Positions 23,777 through 35,660 of a stretch of DNA of 64,000 nt are shown here, in pieces; the first letter of the stretch is position 1; each line of letters starts with the position of its first letter. This stretch comes from Pholiota molesta (taxonomy: Eukaryota > Basidiomycota > Agaricomycetes > Agaricales > Strophariaceae), in the NCBI GenBank assembly GCA_014925825.1, contig JACGCK010000067.1, positions 1 through 64,000 of the forward strand, in the 5' to 3' direction. A program made the position numbers and the translations under genes. A model generated the notes under the pieces. The model saw nothing but the letters and a program-made list of their open reading frames with translations, did not search any database and had not been told where the DNA came from.

Positions 23777-25346
23777 CGTGTCGGGCGGCGCCGTATAATA
23801 AACCCGCACCCCTAGAGGACCCTGTACAGATTTTGGAAATTCTGGGCTGATTTCGCATGATTTCCGCTCGTAATAAGGCCACTGGCAAACACGCGCAAGT
23901 AAACATGTCGGCCGTCGGTCCGTGCGGCGCCAAATCGCGCGTCGCGGTAACCTCTCGCAGACGGCGACGGCAAAAATACGCAGGAAGGTGTGCGAGCAAG
24001 TCAGAGGGTGTATGGCCATTTTAATAGGCTCTTGAGCTATTTGGAGGACATCTTCCAATAATGTCCATCAAACATCTGCGCAAGTTCATTAATCGTGTGA
24101 TCGGCGCGCGCAATACGACCGGCCCTACACACAGTCTATAAAAATGTTTTCTTCTCACCCTTGTCACTCCCTCGTCATTTTCTTCGAAGTCTGCATCTGC
24201 ATCTCAGATTCTGTCCATTCAACATACTCTCTGCAATAAATAGACGTCTCTATACTCTGAAGATAACCCGAATCTTAGCGAGCATCTGCGCTTACTGTCC
24301 TCTCATTTTCTCGCACTAGCGTCCTATCTCCAGCCCCCATACACTCAAGGCTCGGTGCACAACATGTCGAGTCAAGAGCATGTTACATACGGAGGGAAGA
24401 ACAGACAACAGGGTATTTATTTCGGCCGGTCCCTTGTATTGGTAGGCATTGACCTTACGAGATACCCAACATATTTCCTTACATTGTTGATATCCTGTGT
24501 AAAATTTTACTGGTACGAAATATGCCTCGCATTTTAAATTGATTTCTTCGTCGTACCGCTCACCTATGGATCTTTTATATATGACAGACTCTGGGAAGTT
24601 GGAACCTTGAAATTTTGCTATCTATTCAGCAACTTAAATCGGGATTGCATTCTCAACTTCTCATAATCTTCGTCTGCAAGACGATTGGTCTTTTTGTAAC
24701 CTTTTCAGTTCAGTCACATCATCAACATCTATTTTTTGATCTTGCGTTTGGGGCCATCGTCCATTCGCATTACTAGCGACTGTGCAAGACGCCAACTGGT
24801 TTTACACTAATCCTTCAAACTTCCGGCCCTCACTGTTCTGCGGTACAAGTTTACAAACGATCACGGCGTCACGATATCGTTCCTAGGCTCAACAATGTAC
24901 AAACAATCCTCCTACTGAGAAATCAAACATCCCACCGAAGGACTGGTAGCGAGTCTATATCGTTCCCTCCGTTTCGGCTCAGTTTGGTCTCAGTGCTCCT
25001 CGTTAGTCTCGGATCAGCTCTTTCGAGTCACGAGAGCTGGTCCGAGACTATTGTCTGATTTCGACGCTACTGTGGAAAAACCATGAACAAAGACATACAC
25101 TATCAGCAGTGACCACCTCTTATGAGAAGCTGGTTATCTCTGTCCTCTATGAAGATTTATTGGCCCCGTGTCCTCTGACGACTAGGAATAGGTAATCTGG
25201 TGCGCCGAGGTCGGCCAGATGAGGAAAGGGGTACCGCCATCCCTGCGGTACAACATCTTTGAAAAAACAATTATTCTCGCACATGAAATATATTCCAAAG
25301 ACACCGTTCATCGCGCCCTGATCTCAACTTGTAAGTGTCGCATTTT
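23777..25346. other. CHO2 upstream region with a separate promoter-like segment
   Basis: Contains the CHO2 promoter, then a plus-strand TATA-like box at 24136, a long pyrimidine-rich leader and an ATG at 24364 with a very short frame. From about 24.6 to 25.3 kb nothing coding is recognised. Confidence 0.4.
24136..24144 (+). promoter_or_regulatory. TATA-like box of a possible short transcript
   Basis: CTATAAAAA is followed by about 220 nt of CT-rich leader with few ATGs, ending in CACAACATG at 24364. The frame (MSSQEHVTYGGKNRQQ) meets a possible GTATTT donor; no convincing second exon was found. It could serve a small stress-type protein or a non-coding RNA. Confidence 0.35.
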
Positions 25347-26232
25347 CTAAGCATCATCAATTATTGCCTCGTACTCTGTATCTCCGTCCATAAAAACAAT
25401 GGAATACGCTCTGTTGGCGTTCTCGATCTCCTCTATCTCAAGCGCAGGACCATACGCATCCCACATCTTCATCTCGGACAACAACAGCGGGCGCCCCTGC
25501 CGCTCATCGAGCATCAGCTTCAGGATATACACCACATCCTGGAGATTGCGCTCGCTAACCCGCAACGCGTAGCTCGGCCCAGCCATCGCCCCGTCCTCAC
25601 CTCCATCCCCAGACTCAGATGTCTGCATCTGCGTCTGCGAAGCCGGCCATGCACCTCCATCCTCCATGCGCATCATCTGCATGGTCTGATACGCACGCGC
25701 AATCTTCCCCACCAGCTGGTACCGCCAGTCCGCCACATACACCACCAGCGCGGGCGCCTTGAAGAGCGCCAGCCCCTGCGCGACGGGGTCCGCGAAGAGC
25801 GTCGCGCACCCGGCGTGGGTGTGCACGAACGCGCGCATCTCCGCGTTGATCCACGCATCCGGGAGCGCGCGCACACGCCTCTTTCGCGGTGGTTATCTCG
25901 GTGATGGCGATGGGGTCGAAGGTGAAGTACTTAGTCGATGTCTCTGGTTGCGTCGCGGTTTTTGAGTAGAAGCACGGAGATGGCGCCGCCTGCGGCGACG
26001 ATGGTGATGGGGTTGTGTTCGGTCAGTCTAGAGGGGTTTAGTTGACCGATCGTCTTGGATAGCTGTGTTAGGCCTGTTTGAAGTGAGAGGTTAAGGAGGG
26101 TTATAAGGTTGCTTTTGATGATTGCTGTGATGGAAAGGAGTTGAATGCACCTTTTATCATTTCCTCGCCTGTGAGCTTTGCCTTTCTTACCACAGGATCT
26201 CGAGATAAAGCCTTTTTGATCTTTTTGAGCAT
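25347..26232 (-). CDS. Unrecognised protein with nucleotidyltransferase-like signature, frame partly broken
   Basis: Reading from 26232 (MLKKIKKALSRDP; an in-frame Met also exists at 26286), an intron with donor GTGCAT and acceptor ATCACAG leads to SNLITLLNLSLQTGL. Then comes TIVAAGGAISVLLLKNRDAT followed by RDID, a pattern recalling small NTase-fold proteins (GG, S, R..TRDID). A second block (LPDAWINAEMRAFVHTHAG to the stop at 25347) is an uninterrupted frame of about 170 codons. The join between blocks (about 25870-25945) does not work with simple splicing and seems to need an indel. Members of this kind are common in fungi and uncharacterised. Confidence 0.55.
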
Positions 26233-26791
26233 GTTTTTCGCAACTGGCGAAGAATTACCTTGAATTTTGGACCGACATACTCTCAACGAAACAGCGAAGG
26301 AACCTGGAAGGAACCCTTAAATACCCACGAAACGGAGTTTATATGTGTCGAACTAAACAGGACTAAGCCCAGAATCCTGAAGTTGAGAAAATGCGTTACA
26401 TCATAGGTAAATTAAAAATCTGACGCTTCTCATTGTTTTTTTGACGAGCTAGCGCAGATGAACTCAATTCAAGTTGTTCCAAGCGACTTTACTGAGGCGT
26501 CTAAATCAATCACGAAATCGTGACAAATAACAGCGCGGGAGCAGTGGTTGTAAACGTCGCCGAACTTGATTCCCAGGTTTCCTATCTCTTCAGCCACCCA
26601 CTAGTCACCATTAACTATTCGCACAAGCTTCCTGAGAGCTCGCTGGCACTTCCAGCAAGCTCATCTGCTCATTCGACCTAGTGTGCGCTGGTCAACATTC
26701 TTTCAAAAGCCTGACGTGGCAAACAACAGCGTGCATGCCTATGCCAACGACTCCAGTGCCTCCATATCCCCACAGCTAACGGCAGCAGCAG

Positions 26792-28531
26792 ATGAGTATT
26801 TCTACGCGCCATGCACTGCACATCGATCCTTCCGGCGATCGCTGTGATGAAGCAAATACCACCAGTGCTGCAGATCTCTGTACCGCATGCGCTGCGCGCG
26901 TCTTGCGACTCAAAACGAGACCCTTGGTCTCCCCTCTGGACCATCTGCTATCGGACTCGAAGCGCTACGTGCCCTCTCCGGGAGAGGAGATGCAGGTCAG
27001 GGCCGTCATACAGGACGCGGAACAGCGTACGGCGGAGATCGATGCCGCAAGCGCACGCATCGCTCTGCTTCTCGAAGAACTCTCCCTGGAGCGCGTCAGG
27101 ATCCAAGCATACGCAGACCGACACAGAGTGATGGTCGCGCCTGTATGGAATCTACCCCCCGAAATCCTTTCTTGTATATTTATCTTATCTCTCCCTCGCC
27201 GCCTTGGCTATCCAGAAGACATCACCCGGTCCAGCATAAAATCGACTCTCCTCCTGGCGGGCGTGAACCAACATTGGCGATACGTGGCACTGACTACTCC
27301 GCAGCTGTGGACGACATTGTATATCGACGAGGAATCTTGTTGGGAGGACTGCACCTATGACCTCGCCTGCATGCCTAGTGTATTTGTGAAGAGGTCAGGC
27401 GACCTGCCGTTATCGCTATACGTTCGCGCCAAAGAAAACCCCTGCCGCCTGAATCTCATCACATTTGTTTCGGCTCTTTTGCCCCGTTGGCACCGTATCA
27501 TACTCGACATTGAGGTCAGCACCCTCCTTTCCATTTTCAACGACACCTGCCCGGGCGACCTCCGCGTTCTCCGCACCCTTGATCTGCGGATCACGTCCCT
27601 CTGGCTAGAAGGCGCAGAGGTAAACCCCTTCACCTACTTTGCCAAAGCCCCCCTGCTCGAGCACGTCAGCGTCACTATCCCGTTCTGCGCCAGCTTCAGC
27701 GTCCTCCCCTGGCGCCAGCTCAAAGTGTGGGACAGCCCCGTCCCCCTCGCCGACTTCCCCCTCGTCTTCGAGTGGGCGCCGAACCTCGAGCACTGCTTCC
27801 TCCAGCCGACGCGCCTCGCCTTCGGGCAGACGCTCCCGCCCCCGGACGCGTGCGCCATCGGCACCGCGCACAAGCTGACCTCGCTGCACATCAGCACCGG
27901 TCTCGTCACGAACATCAGCGTGCAGCTGCACCACCTGCCGCACTTCCCCGCGCTGCGCCGCCTGTTCATCTACCTGGACAAGCGCGTGCTGCTCCCCGCC
28001 GCGGAGACCGCGCTCGTGCCGCTGTTCGCGCGCTCCGGCGCGCGCCTGGAGCAGGTGGTGCTCGCGGTGAACGTGTCGCACGCGACGCTGCGCATGTGCC
28101 TCGCGCACACCCCCGCGCTGGTGGCGCTGCACATCCACCGCATCGCGAGCGATGCGATATTGGGGTTCCTGGCGGAGGCGCCGGGCGCGACGGAGGCGTT
28201 CCTCCTCCCCAGGATGACGACGCTCCGCCTGTCTGGGAAGATATATTTCACGGCGCAGGCGGTTATTGATGTGATCAATGCGCGATGGGCCAATCCCGCT
28301 GTCGAGGCGGAGGGGTGGAGTCCGAGCAGCGGCGAAGGAAGCGACGATGGGCTTCAGATACCTACGGTCCCAAGCTATCCACGCGCGCTGAAATCAGTTT
28401 ACATATTGCCTCCCCGACATGACAAGTTTGATTCGCGGACGAGGAAGGAGTTACTTTCTTTCAAGGATAAAGGGTTTGATGTACGGATTAGCCAATTTGA
28501 TAGGGTGGAATTTATACGGCATGTAGTGTAA
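26792..28531 (+). CDS. F-box domain protein, agaricomycete expanded family
   Basis: A single 579-codon frame without introns. An N-terminal Cys-containing segment leads to a coiled-coil stretch (AEQRTAEIDAASARIALLLE), then an F-box-like motif near residues 110-160 (VWNLPPEILSCIFILSLP; VNQHWRYVALTTPQLW). A long C-terminal part of weak leucine-rich repeats follows, ending in a basic tail. Proteins of this layout are a large lineage-specific family in mushrooms and are thought to be substrate adaptors of SCF ubiquitin ligases; the substrate is unknown. Its third-codon positions are very GC-rich between 27.6 and 28.2 kb, which creates long spurious antisense frames. Confidence 0.88.
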   Translation: MSISTRHALHIDPSGDRCDEANTTSAADLCTACAARVLRLKTRPLVSPLDHLLSDSKRYVPSPGEEMQVRAVIQDAEQRTAEIDAASARIALLLEELSLERVRIQAYADRHRVMVAPVWNLPPEILSCIFILSLPRRLGYPEDITRSSIKSTLLLAGVNQHWRYVALTTPQLWTTLYIDEESCWEDCTYDLACMPSVFVKRSGDLPLSLYVRAKENPCRLNLITFVSALLPRWHRIILDIEVSTLLSIFNDTCPGDLRVLRTLDLRITSLWLEGAEVNPFTYFAKAPLLEHVSVTIPFCASFSVLPWRQLKVWDSPVPLADFPLVFEWAPNLEHCFLQPTRLAFGQTLPPPDACAIGTAHKLTSLHISTGLVTNISVQLHHLPHFPALRRLFIYLDKRVLLPAAETALVPLFARSGARLEQVVLAVNVSHATLRMCLAHTPALVALHIHRIASDAILGFLAEAPGATEAFLLPRMTTLRLSGKIYFTAQAVIDVINARWANPAVEAEGWSPSSGEGSDDGLQIPTVPSYPRALKSVYILPPRHDKFDSRTRKELLSFKDKGFDVRISQFDRVEFIRHVV

Positions 28532-28946
28532 TGTAGTGTTGTATGCTTGACGTTGCTCAGCTGTACTTGGATAATAAAAACATTGGAATAACAAATGTGT
28601 ACGAAGGTAGGGTTGGTTAGAAAGCTCAAGATACCTTGACTTATCATTGATCGCGAAACTCATCGACGACGAATGCGATCTTATCTACTGAATTCAGGAG
28701 CGCAAGACCTGTTCGACGATGTTGCTTAAATGACCATCGCCCCATGGAATGTACAATATTTTTTTCTATCGTGTTATTTTTTCAATCATCAAAAACAGAA
28801 AACATGCAATGGCCGTCAGATAGGAATAAGACGAGCGACCAAAGCGGAGGGGAAGTAACGATACAACGATGAAGAGAGAAAAACGACGACTAGATACCCA
28901 ATCTTACTCTAACCTCCGACAGTAGACACATGCAGTTGAGACCCAT
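28532..28946. other. Convergent intergenic stretch, F-box / eEF1B-gamma
   Basis: 3' UTR space of two converging genes. Nothing else is recognised. Confidence 0.4.
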
Positions 28947-30608
28947 TTACTTGAACTGTAACACCCGAAGAAAAAATTGTCAGTATTTGAGAGATTCAAG
29001 AAATAGAAGTGAGAACGCACGTTTTTGCCGTCAACCCACTTCTTGCCGTTGATCTCAAGATCCCAGGCAAGAGCAGCCTCGAAGAAAGCCTTGTCCTCGG
29101 CGTTGTTCTTGACGTCGAGCTTGGTGTACGAGTACGACTCCCAATCAGGGGCGACGTTGACGACGGGGATGGCGTCTTGGCCACGGAGGATCAGGGCACC
29201 GGAGATGATGGAGTCGCCGGTGGTACCGAGGACACCAACGGAGCCGAAGAGGTACTTGCGGGACGCCTCAAGACGGTTGAAGAAACCAGTGATCTGGTTG
29301 GAGGACATGAAGGTCTGAGTGAGCTCCTCGTTGTACTTGAAGTCGATCCTCCATGTCGAGTAACCCTCAGCATCATAGCTATGTCTTCGTCAAATTTCTG
29401 GTTCTATTGTGGTCATAAATTCAACACTCACTTCTCGTAGAACCACTCAAGGGCACCACCGGGTCCGCGGGTCTCCTTGTTAGAGTAAGCGCGTTTCCAG
29501 TCCTCAAGGTTCAATGTAGATTTGGGGAGGTCGTCGAGGGGGTTCTTGGCTTTGGGCTCCTCAGGAACGAGGTCATCCTCCTCCTCATCGTCAGCGGCCT
29601 TGGCCTTGGGCTTCTTCTCAGCCTTGGGGGCAGCAGGAGCAGCGGGGGCGGCAGGCTTCTTCTCCTTGGGAGGGGGGACGAATTGGATGGCCTTCTCGGC
29701 ATACTGTGTCTGGCCGAAGATGGGGGCGAGCTTGGGCTGGTTGACGATGGTCTCGAAGTGGCGGATGAGATGGGGGAGCTGGGCACGGAGCGGGGCATCG
29801 ACGGTGGAGGAGACAGCGCTCTGGATGATGGCGGCGATGAAGATATCGGCAAGGGTGATGCGCTCGCCGACGAAGAAGGTGCGGGTGGAGAGGTGGGCGT
29901 TGAGGGTATTCAATGCACGAGTTTGGCGCTCGATGAGGCCAGTGTGGAGCTGCGTCAATCGGTTTCAGATAAAAGTATAATTGGGAGCCAACAAATTAAC
30001 ATACAGGCTTGTTGTAGGGAAACACGCCCTTGCAGAGACCAGAAACGAAGTTGGTGTAGTTGTCGACCTCAGTTTCGGCAAGATGAATCCATTGGTCAAC
30101 GAGAGCGGCTTCTTCTATGGAGTTTCCGAGGAGGCCAGAGTTGGGGGCCAGGGAAGCGACTGCATAAGGAAGTACATCAGTATCACGACAAATGAAATGC
30201 ATCAAATCGCGATGTCATGTTGCGATATTCATAAGATCTCTGCCAGGGAATGGCGTTCCACGGCAAGCTGCCCTCGACGCCTTCCAATGCGCTGATCGAT
30301 TAGATTGTTGATAAGAAAACTCACTGTAACGAGCAATCGCAGCACCCTCGAATAACTTAAAGCCATCGGCGCCCTCCCAGGCTGGGATCTTGCCATGGGG
30401 GAATTTGGCCAAGAACTCGGGTTTCATGTTGTCAACCCTATGCTCGTAGGCAGCTGGGGTGGCAATCTCGACACCGCCGAAAGCAGCGGCGGCCCTGATC
30501 TAAAATCTGGAGATCAGGCGCCAGATTTTCGGCGTAGCGGAATCATATACTCACAGCCTTGCCCTTGCCTTGGTATTCGACAGTCCAGAGAGTTCCTACA
30601 GGTGCCAT
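28947..30608 (-). CDS. Translation elongation factor 1-gamma (eEF1B gamma)
   Basis: The start at 30608 gives MAPVGTLWTVEYQGKGKA. GT-AG introns join an N-terminal GST-like fold (IPAWEGADGFKLFEGAAIAR), a GST C-terminal helical domain (LVDQWIHLAETEVDNY; FFVGERITLADIF) and a Lys/Ala/Pro-rich linker with an acidic run. The conserved EF1G domain follows (LDDLPKSTLNLEDWKRAYSN; GGALEWFYEN; MSSNQITGFFNRLEASRKY; WDLEINGKKWVDGKNFK). A tiny final exon supplies FK and the stop. It scaffolds the eEF1B nucleotide-exchange complex that recycles eEF1A-GDP. No frame breaks. It is divergent from the first PX-GH18 gene. Confidence 0.95.
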
Positions 30609-31427
30609 TTTTGAAGATTGAGAGGATAAGATGGAGAAGGAGATAACTTGCAAAAAAATTGTGACTTGGTCTTAATCTTTGATATATGTCACGTGCAATC
30701 ACGTCACATAAGGGTAGGCTGAGTCGACAGGTTTACCCGAACTCCTCCAGCGCTAACCAACCAAGCATGTGCGTGGAGCCTGAGGCGCCCCTACAGGACG
30801 CATACTTGATAATATGGAATCTTCGTAACTCCTTGGCTTTCATTCAGCATCCACAAATCTCATCAATGGCCGCGGTTTATCAATGCTTGAAAGCTGAATG
30901 CGGTTTCCCAACTGTCTGTCTCTCGAATCCGGAAAATCGAAAAGAAAGTTGGTGGTTGAACGTTGAAGCTTGAAGACTCGAAGCTGCCAAACTCTGTCTT
31001 TTCTGGGTGATGATTCATTGATGCCTAGTCTCCGTCAATTCAGTGAGGTGCCTCGGTACTTGATACGTTCCACTTTCTTCGGGAAAGCAGGTACACCATT
31101 CAAGTGAGTACTCCAACTTGAATGGGCCAACGGGCATTGTCAATTTGGATGGCAGATTATACGAGATCTACCGATCGACTACGATGCTGCCGTTCTTCTG
31201 CCCACGTTGGGAAGCCTGCCGAGCCATTCTTATGCCACCCCGTATATCGCACTAGGCTTTTGCTGAGAGCGGCTTTGTTGTCGGTGAAACAACTACTGCG
31301 GTTTCGATGTATGTCGCACCTTGTACCTGGACGAGCTTCGAGCACCGAGCTTTACTGGAATGGGCGGTCTCAAGAAGTATATAATCGTCAGCGACAGGAA
31401 AGTCTACCTGCCAGATAGTTCCCTAAC
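30609..31427. other. Divergent intergenic region, eEF1B-gamma / PX-GH18 no. 1
   Basis: About 820 bases that must carry both promoters. No gene or clear TATA box was seen. Confidence 0.4.
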
Positions 31428-33785
31428 ATGGCCCCTACCGTTACTATCGCGAATCACACTACTGCTTCTACCCCCCGCCCCCATATTCTGTACACCGTTG
31501 AAGTGATTATCGATGGAAATGAGCTGACAACCCAAAGGCGTTATTCCGAGGTAAGTTGATATTTCGTATTTCTAGGTCCTTCGAAAGCTAATGGATGCTC
31601 TAGTTTGTCGCTCTCCACGGCAAGCATCCTTCAGCACGCTTTAACTATCATGCTCTTGCTAACTGCTCACTCCCATCATACAGCAACTTTAAACGATCCC
31701 TATAACCTCCCTCCCAAGCGCCTTTTGGTCACAACGTTCATCCCTTCTGCCTGGGCCGACGATGCCCTCATCAAGGAACGCAAGGAAGGCCTCGCTGATT
31801 ACCTTACTGACGTCCTCTCTAGTCCCAAATACAAGGATCAGGCTGCCTTGTTCGAGTTCCTCACCGCCCCAAGCTCCAAGTACGACCAGAAGTTCGACCT
31901 CGAAGACGCGCTCCCATCGACGCTGACCCGAACCAAAGCCCTTACGCTTGCCAGCGACGTGAATGCGTCCACAGTGCCGATTTCTGGAACATACTATCCG
32001 GACTGGGCTGGAAGCACTGTCCCTCCTGAGAGTATAGACTACTCGAAGTTCGATCTTATCTACTTTGGTACGAATAACTTTTCGGTTCGCTTGGCGATAA
32101 AAAAATTACTAACGATTCCTTGAACCAGCCTTTGCCAGCCCTACTTCGTCCTCTGGCCTTTCTTTCAATTCTGGCGCAGCGTCGCTTCTCAAACGTCTCG
32201 TTACAGGGGCGCGAGCTAGCGCACATGGTACTCGCGTCGTCCTCTCCATCGGTACGTGTATTCTTCGGCCATCATCTGCTTCGGACGGATCCTCAATCGT
32301 GTTTAGGTGGATGGGGTGGATGTTACTACTACAGCCAGGCGGTCTCCACCGCTGCAAACAGGACCAAGTTTGTCTCTGCGGTTGTTAGCGCGGTTAACAC
32401 GTATAATCTGGACGGTCAGTATTTATTGTACCCCTTTATTGACCAAAACTAAATATTTGGCAGGTGTGGATTTCGATTGGGTATGGCGTTCTTCTTTCAC
32501 TTGCTTCCAGGGTTCTTATATATAATAAAGGAATTTCCCAACAACGCAGGCGCTGGGCAGCCGTTTACTCCTGCGGATACTGCGAATTTTTTGCTCTTTT
32601 TAACGGCATTGCGAGTTGCTCTCGGTTCGTTTTCCCTTCACAAAATCGTTTCGTCAAGGATCCCGCTAACATCTGAACTTCTTCTTTAGGACCGTCCAGA
32701 GTAATGTCTGCCGCGGTCTCGCACACTCCGTGGGCGGGTGCGGATGGGAATCCACTCTCTGATGTTTCTGCCTTTGCGGCTCAGCTCAGCTATGTCATGA
32801 TCATGTACGTCAAATGATCCAATTCTAGCTTTCTTGATTTTTGATGACCAGCTCTGCTGTTCTAGGAATTACGATGTCTGGGGAGCGTCCCCTACTCCTG
32901 GTCCTAACGCGCCCCTTGGTTAGTATGAGGTTACACTCTGGTAATACATTGTAACTTATTGTTCTATTCGTTTCTTAGGCGACCTTTGCAAGACCTCGAC
33001 GCAGCCCATTGCCAGCGCGCAAGGAGCTTTCGCTCAGTGGACTGCTGCGAAATTCCCGGCGGCCCAGGTAAAGCTACTTCCCTTTCCCCTTCGCATCAAC
33101 AACTGATGTTCCGTTTCCTTTCCCAGCTCCTTCTCGGCTGCCCGCTCTACGGCTACGTCTCGAAGAGCACCAAGACCGTCCTCACGGGCAGCTCCCTGCC
33201 CAGCAAGGCGATGAACGTGCTCCACATGGACGAGGCCGTCGGCGAGGACGGCAAGCCGACCAAAACCTTCCTCAACGGCCGGCACGTGAAGGACCCCGCG
33301 GACGTCGAGCCGGCGGGCGAGGTCTCCGTGACGGCCGCCAGCGCGGACTTGGCGTCGTACTGGGGGAAGCAGATCGCGTTCAGGGATATCGTCAAGGCGG
33401 GCGCGCTCGTGAAGAAGTCGGATGGGAATTATGGGCAGGCGGGGGGTTTACGATGGCGTGGGATAAGTGCAGCGATACGCCGTTTCTTTATAGCAAGGAT
33501 AAAACTACGGTTGTCACTTATGATGGTGCGCTTCTGTTCTCCTTCGATCCATTTTCGTGCCTGATAACTTTAACTTTTGCATTTTTAGATACGTGGTCGC
33601 TTGGCGATAAGGCCAAGTTCGCGAAGTCGAGCGGCATGGCTGGATGTTGCACTTGGTCCCTCGATCAGGTCAGTTTTACACGGTTGCCACTACTCTTTGC
33701 CCATCTGCTTATGCTCGTTCTCCATCAGGACGACGGGTTCACTTTGCAAGATGCTATCCGCGCAGGGCTTGGGCTCCCAAAGTAG
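31428..33785 (+). CDS. PX domain - GH18 chitinase fusion, copy 1
   Basis: Starts at 31428 (MAPTVTIANHTT) with no signal peptide. Exons 31428-31550 and 31604-31619, then a GC-AG intron (31620-31683), give a PX-like domain: HILYTVEVIIDGNELTTQRR, YSEFVALHATLNDPYNLPPK, KERKEGLADYLTDVL and LFEFL. After a linker the GH18 barrel begins (SGTYYPDWAGSTVPPESIDY; YFAFASP; VVLSIGGWGG), with the catalytic motif LDGVDFDWE split by an intron between W and E. NYDVWGASPTPGPNAPL, LLGCPLYGYVSKS and GMAGCCTWSLDQDDG follow. GH18 hydrolyses chitin or chito-oligomers; PX binds phosphoinositides on endosomal or vacuolar membranes. The lack of a signal peptide plus PX suggests a cytosolic, membrane-docked enzyme, which is inference. 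Both halves are intact. Confidence 0.85.
31620..31683 (+). other. GC-AG intron in PX-GH18 copy 1
   Basis: The exon ends CACG before GCAAGC; the acceptor is ATCATACAG. The 64-nt removal gives LHATLNDPYNLPPKR in frame. The paralog at 40 kb has no intron at this place, so it may be a lineage-specific gain or loss. Confidence 0.75.
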
Positions 33786-33814
33786 GCGCAAGGATTATGT
33801 GGCTTGAGACTGAT

Positions 33815-34063
33815 ATATGAGTTCCGATGCATCATGACTTATAGGACTTTTTATGACTATGTATGTACTTGACGATCTGTATTTCTGGATGTGTCATTGT
33901 ACCGTCGATTTTGACAATTATTATATCATTTATTCTCGAATCATTGGAAGATTGAGACTTGAGAGAGAGAGAGAGAGAAGTCGCCGGTGTCCAAATGCGG
34001 GAATTTCAGGTACGCGAACGCCAGCGCGAATACTTCTCTCACACATTCATCATGAATTCCTTG
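33815..34063. repeat. Direct repeat copy 1 (3' flank of PX-GH18 no. 1)
   Basis: Starts ATATGAGTTCCGATGCATCA and ends CATCATGAATTCCTTG. It matches 38883-39149 with few substitutions, a variable GA run and a gap of about 20 bases. It sits directly before the left arm of the inverted repeat. Confidence 0.9.
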
Positions 34064-34929
34064 CTTGCAATAGAGTATTATTATTGTCAGATTATTGTTA
34101 GATCCTCCAGCTCTTTGTCAATAATAAATTTCTAATAAGAACATTTTTCAGCATCAAAATTCAAATCCCTGACCTCTCCATTGAAGATTCTTGCCCGGTT
34201 TTCTTTTTAAGAGTGGACAGTCACCGGCATCAGCGCTACATTCTGATGTTTATAGTTTGGTCGCCAGCTCTTCAGAAAAATCCTCCGACCGATATCATCG
34301 CACCTGATTTTAGTGAACATTCTTTCTATTAGGAGAAATATTCGCCTCTAGTCTATTGACCACTTTTTATGGCAAGCATTGTCCGTGAACGGACTTTATT
34401 TCTTCTGTGAAATCGTTAAAATTATGGGTCGCATTCTTGATGTTATATTACCTGTTGTTTCAGAGACTATTGCTGGGCTCAAGTTATGCTTAATATTAAA
34501 TCCTTTACACACTGTCGGTATTACGGTATAGGTTACATGTAATGTTAACTTGAGGCTATATTGTTTTGGAGTTTCTCCGTGGTACGCTCATCAGAAACCG
34601 AACAAGCGCTGAGCTAAATATAGCACATTGCCCACAAAAATACTTACCTACTGCAGGGAAGGAGTCTTTCTCGTTGCGTAGAAATCTATCCGCCGGGACT
34701 AGTGTGGTATTAAGTCATATTAAAATCTCTTATTAGCTCGTATTTGTGTGTTTGAATAAAACCTGTGTGGTGGATCTTTTTTTATCCCTTGAAATGCCCC
34801 GTTGTCAAAATTCATCAATGCCAAAGCAAGCTAATGTTATACATATGATACAACAGTACAATAGGACTTATATTAACAAAAAGACCTGTTGGCGCCATCT
34901 TCGAACGATCCCTAACGATCCCCAGCAAA

Positions 34930-35335
34930 GAACTCGGAGCCCAAGCCGCCAATGGAGATAAGGCAACGGAAATTCCCTTCCGGAAAATGCTGGGCACCAA
35001 AGCGCCCATCCACCAACAGCGCCACCAGTTGGGTTCGTCGCTAAAGCAGGGCACAGCTCCTGCTGGATCTTCGCAGGTACATTGATCAGATAGCAGGTGC
35101 TGTGCCGACGTAATTGACGGGGATCCCGCCGAAGGTGTGGGAGATGAACATCATGGACTTGTCGTACGTGTTCACCCAGCCGAAGACAGACTTCGCGCGC
35201 CCAAGCGGGTGCCGCATCTAGACGACCCCCGCATTGACTTGCGCTCGGTCCAGGCGGAAGCCCTTGTGCCCGGGTCGAACGAGGACGCCCCAGCGCACGT
35301 CGCCCGAGGGTGCATGGGCTGCGCGCAGTCATATG
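34930..35335 (-). pseudogene. Unrecognised gene fragment in the left arm
   Basis: The minus strand reads RWGVLVRPGHKGFRLDRAQ, a stop, then MRHPLGRAKSVFGWVNTYDK, SMMFISHTFGGIPVNYVGTA and another stop. The composition and long sensible stretches suggest former coding sequence. I do not recognise the family. It joins the CBF1 fragment directly and ends in sequence shared with 48.9 kb. Confidence 0.45.
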
Positions 35336-35354
35336 CGTGGCCTCGCCCCCCAAC

Positions 35355-35660
35355 GAGAGCTGCGATCCCCTCGTTGATGTTCCCGCGGCGCCGGCGCTCG
35401 ACTTCTTTCTATGAACACGCCGGAACGTGAGTCAGAGTCGAACAAAGCGGTTCTTGTTTGACAAGGGATGGTACGCACATGGTTGTCTTGCCTCTGCCTG
35501 ATCCATTCGTCGCTCCCCTTGACAGCGCTGCGACCACCGCGCCGTCCGCCCCGACTGGCGGAGACGGAGCCCTGGCTATTTTCATTCCTCTGAGCTCTCG
35601 CGCTCCTTCGCAGAGGGGGCGCCAGCGCTGAGTTTCTGGTCGACGTTTCCATCTTCTGGG
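35355..35660 (-). pseudogene. CBF1 fragment, left arm
   Basis: The minus strand repeats the CBF1 region from the DQNLSAGSPSAKEG part through RQRKDNH, the intron, and the start of the bHLH basic region up to GNINEGI. Stops interrupt it (after AQRNE) and it ends abruptly. The intron is kept, with its acceptor changed from TGCAG to CATAG, so this is a DNA-level copy, not a retrocopy. The same altered intron end occurs in the right-arm fragment. Confidence 0.85.

Noticed and set aside
27605..28293. Long ORFs on both strands inside the F-box gene
   Set aside because: Caused by high third-position GC; composition is Arg/Gly/Ala-rich and featureless.
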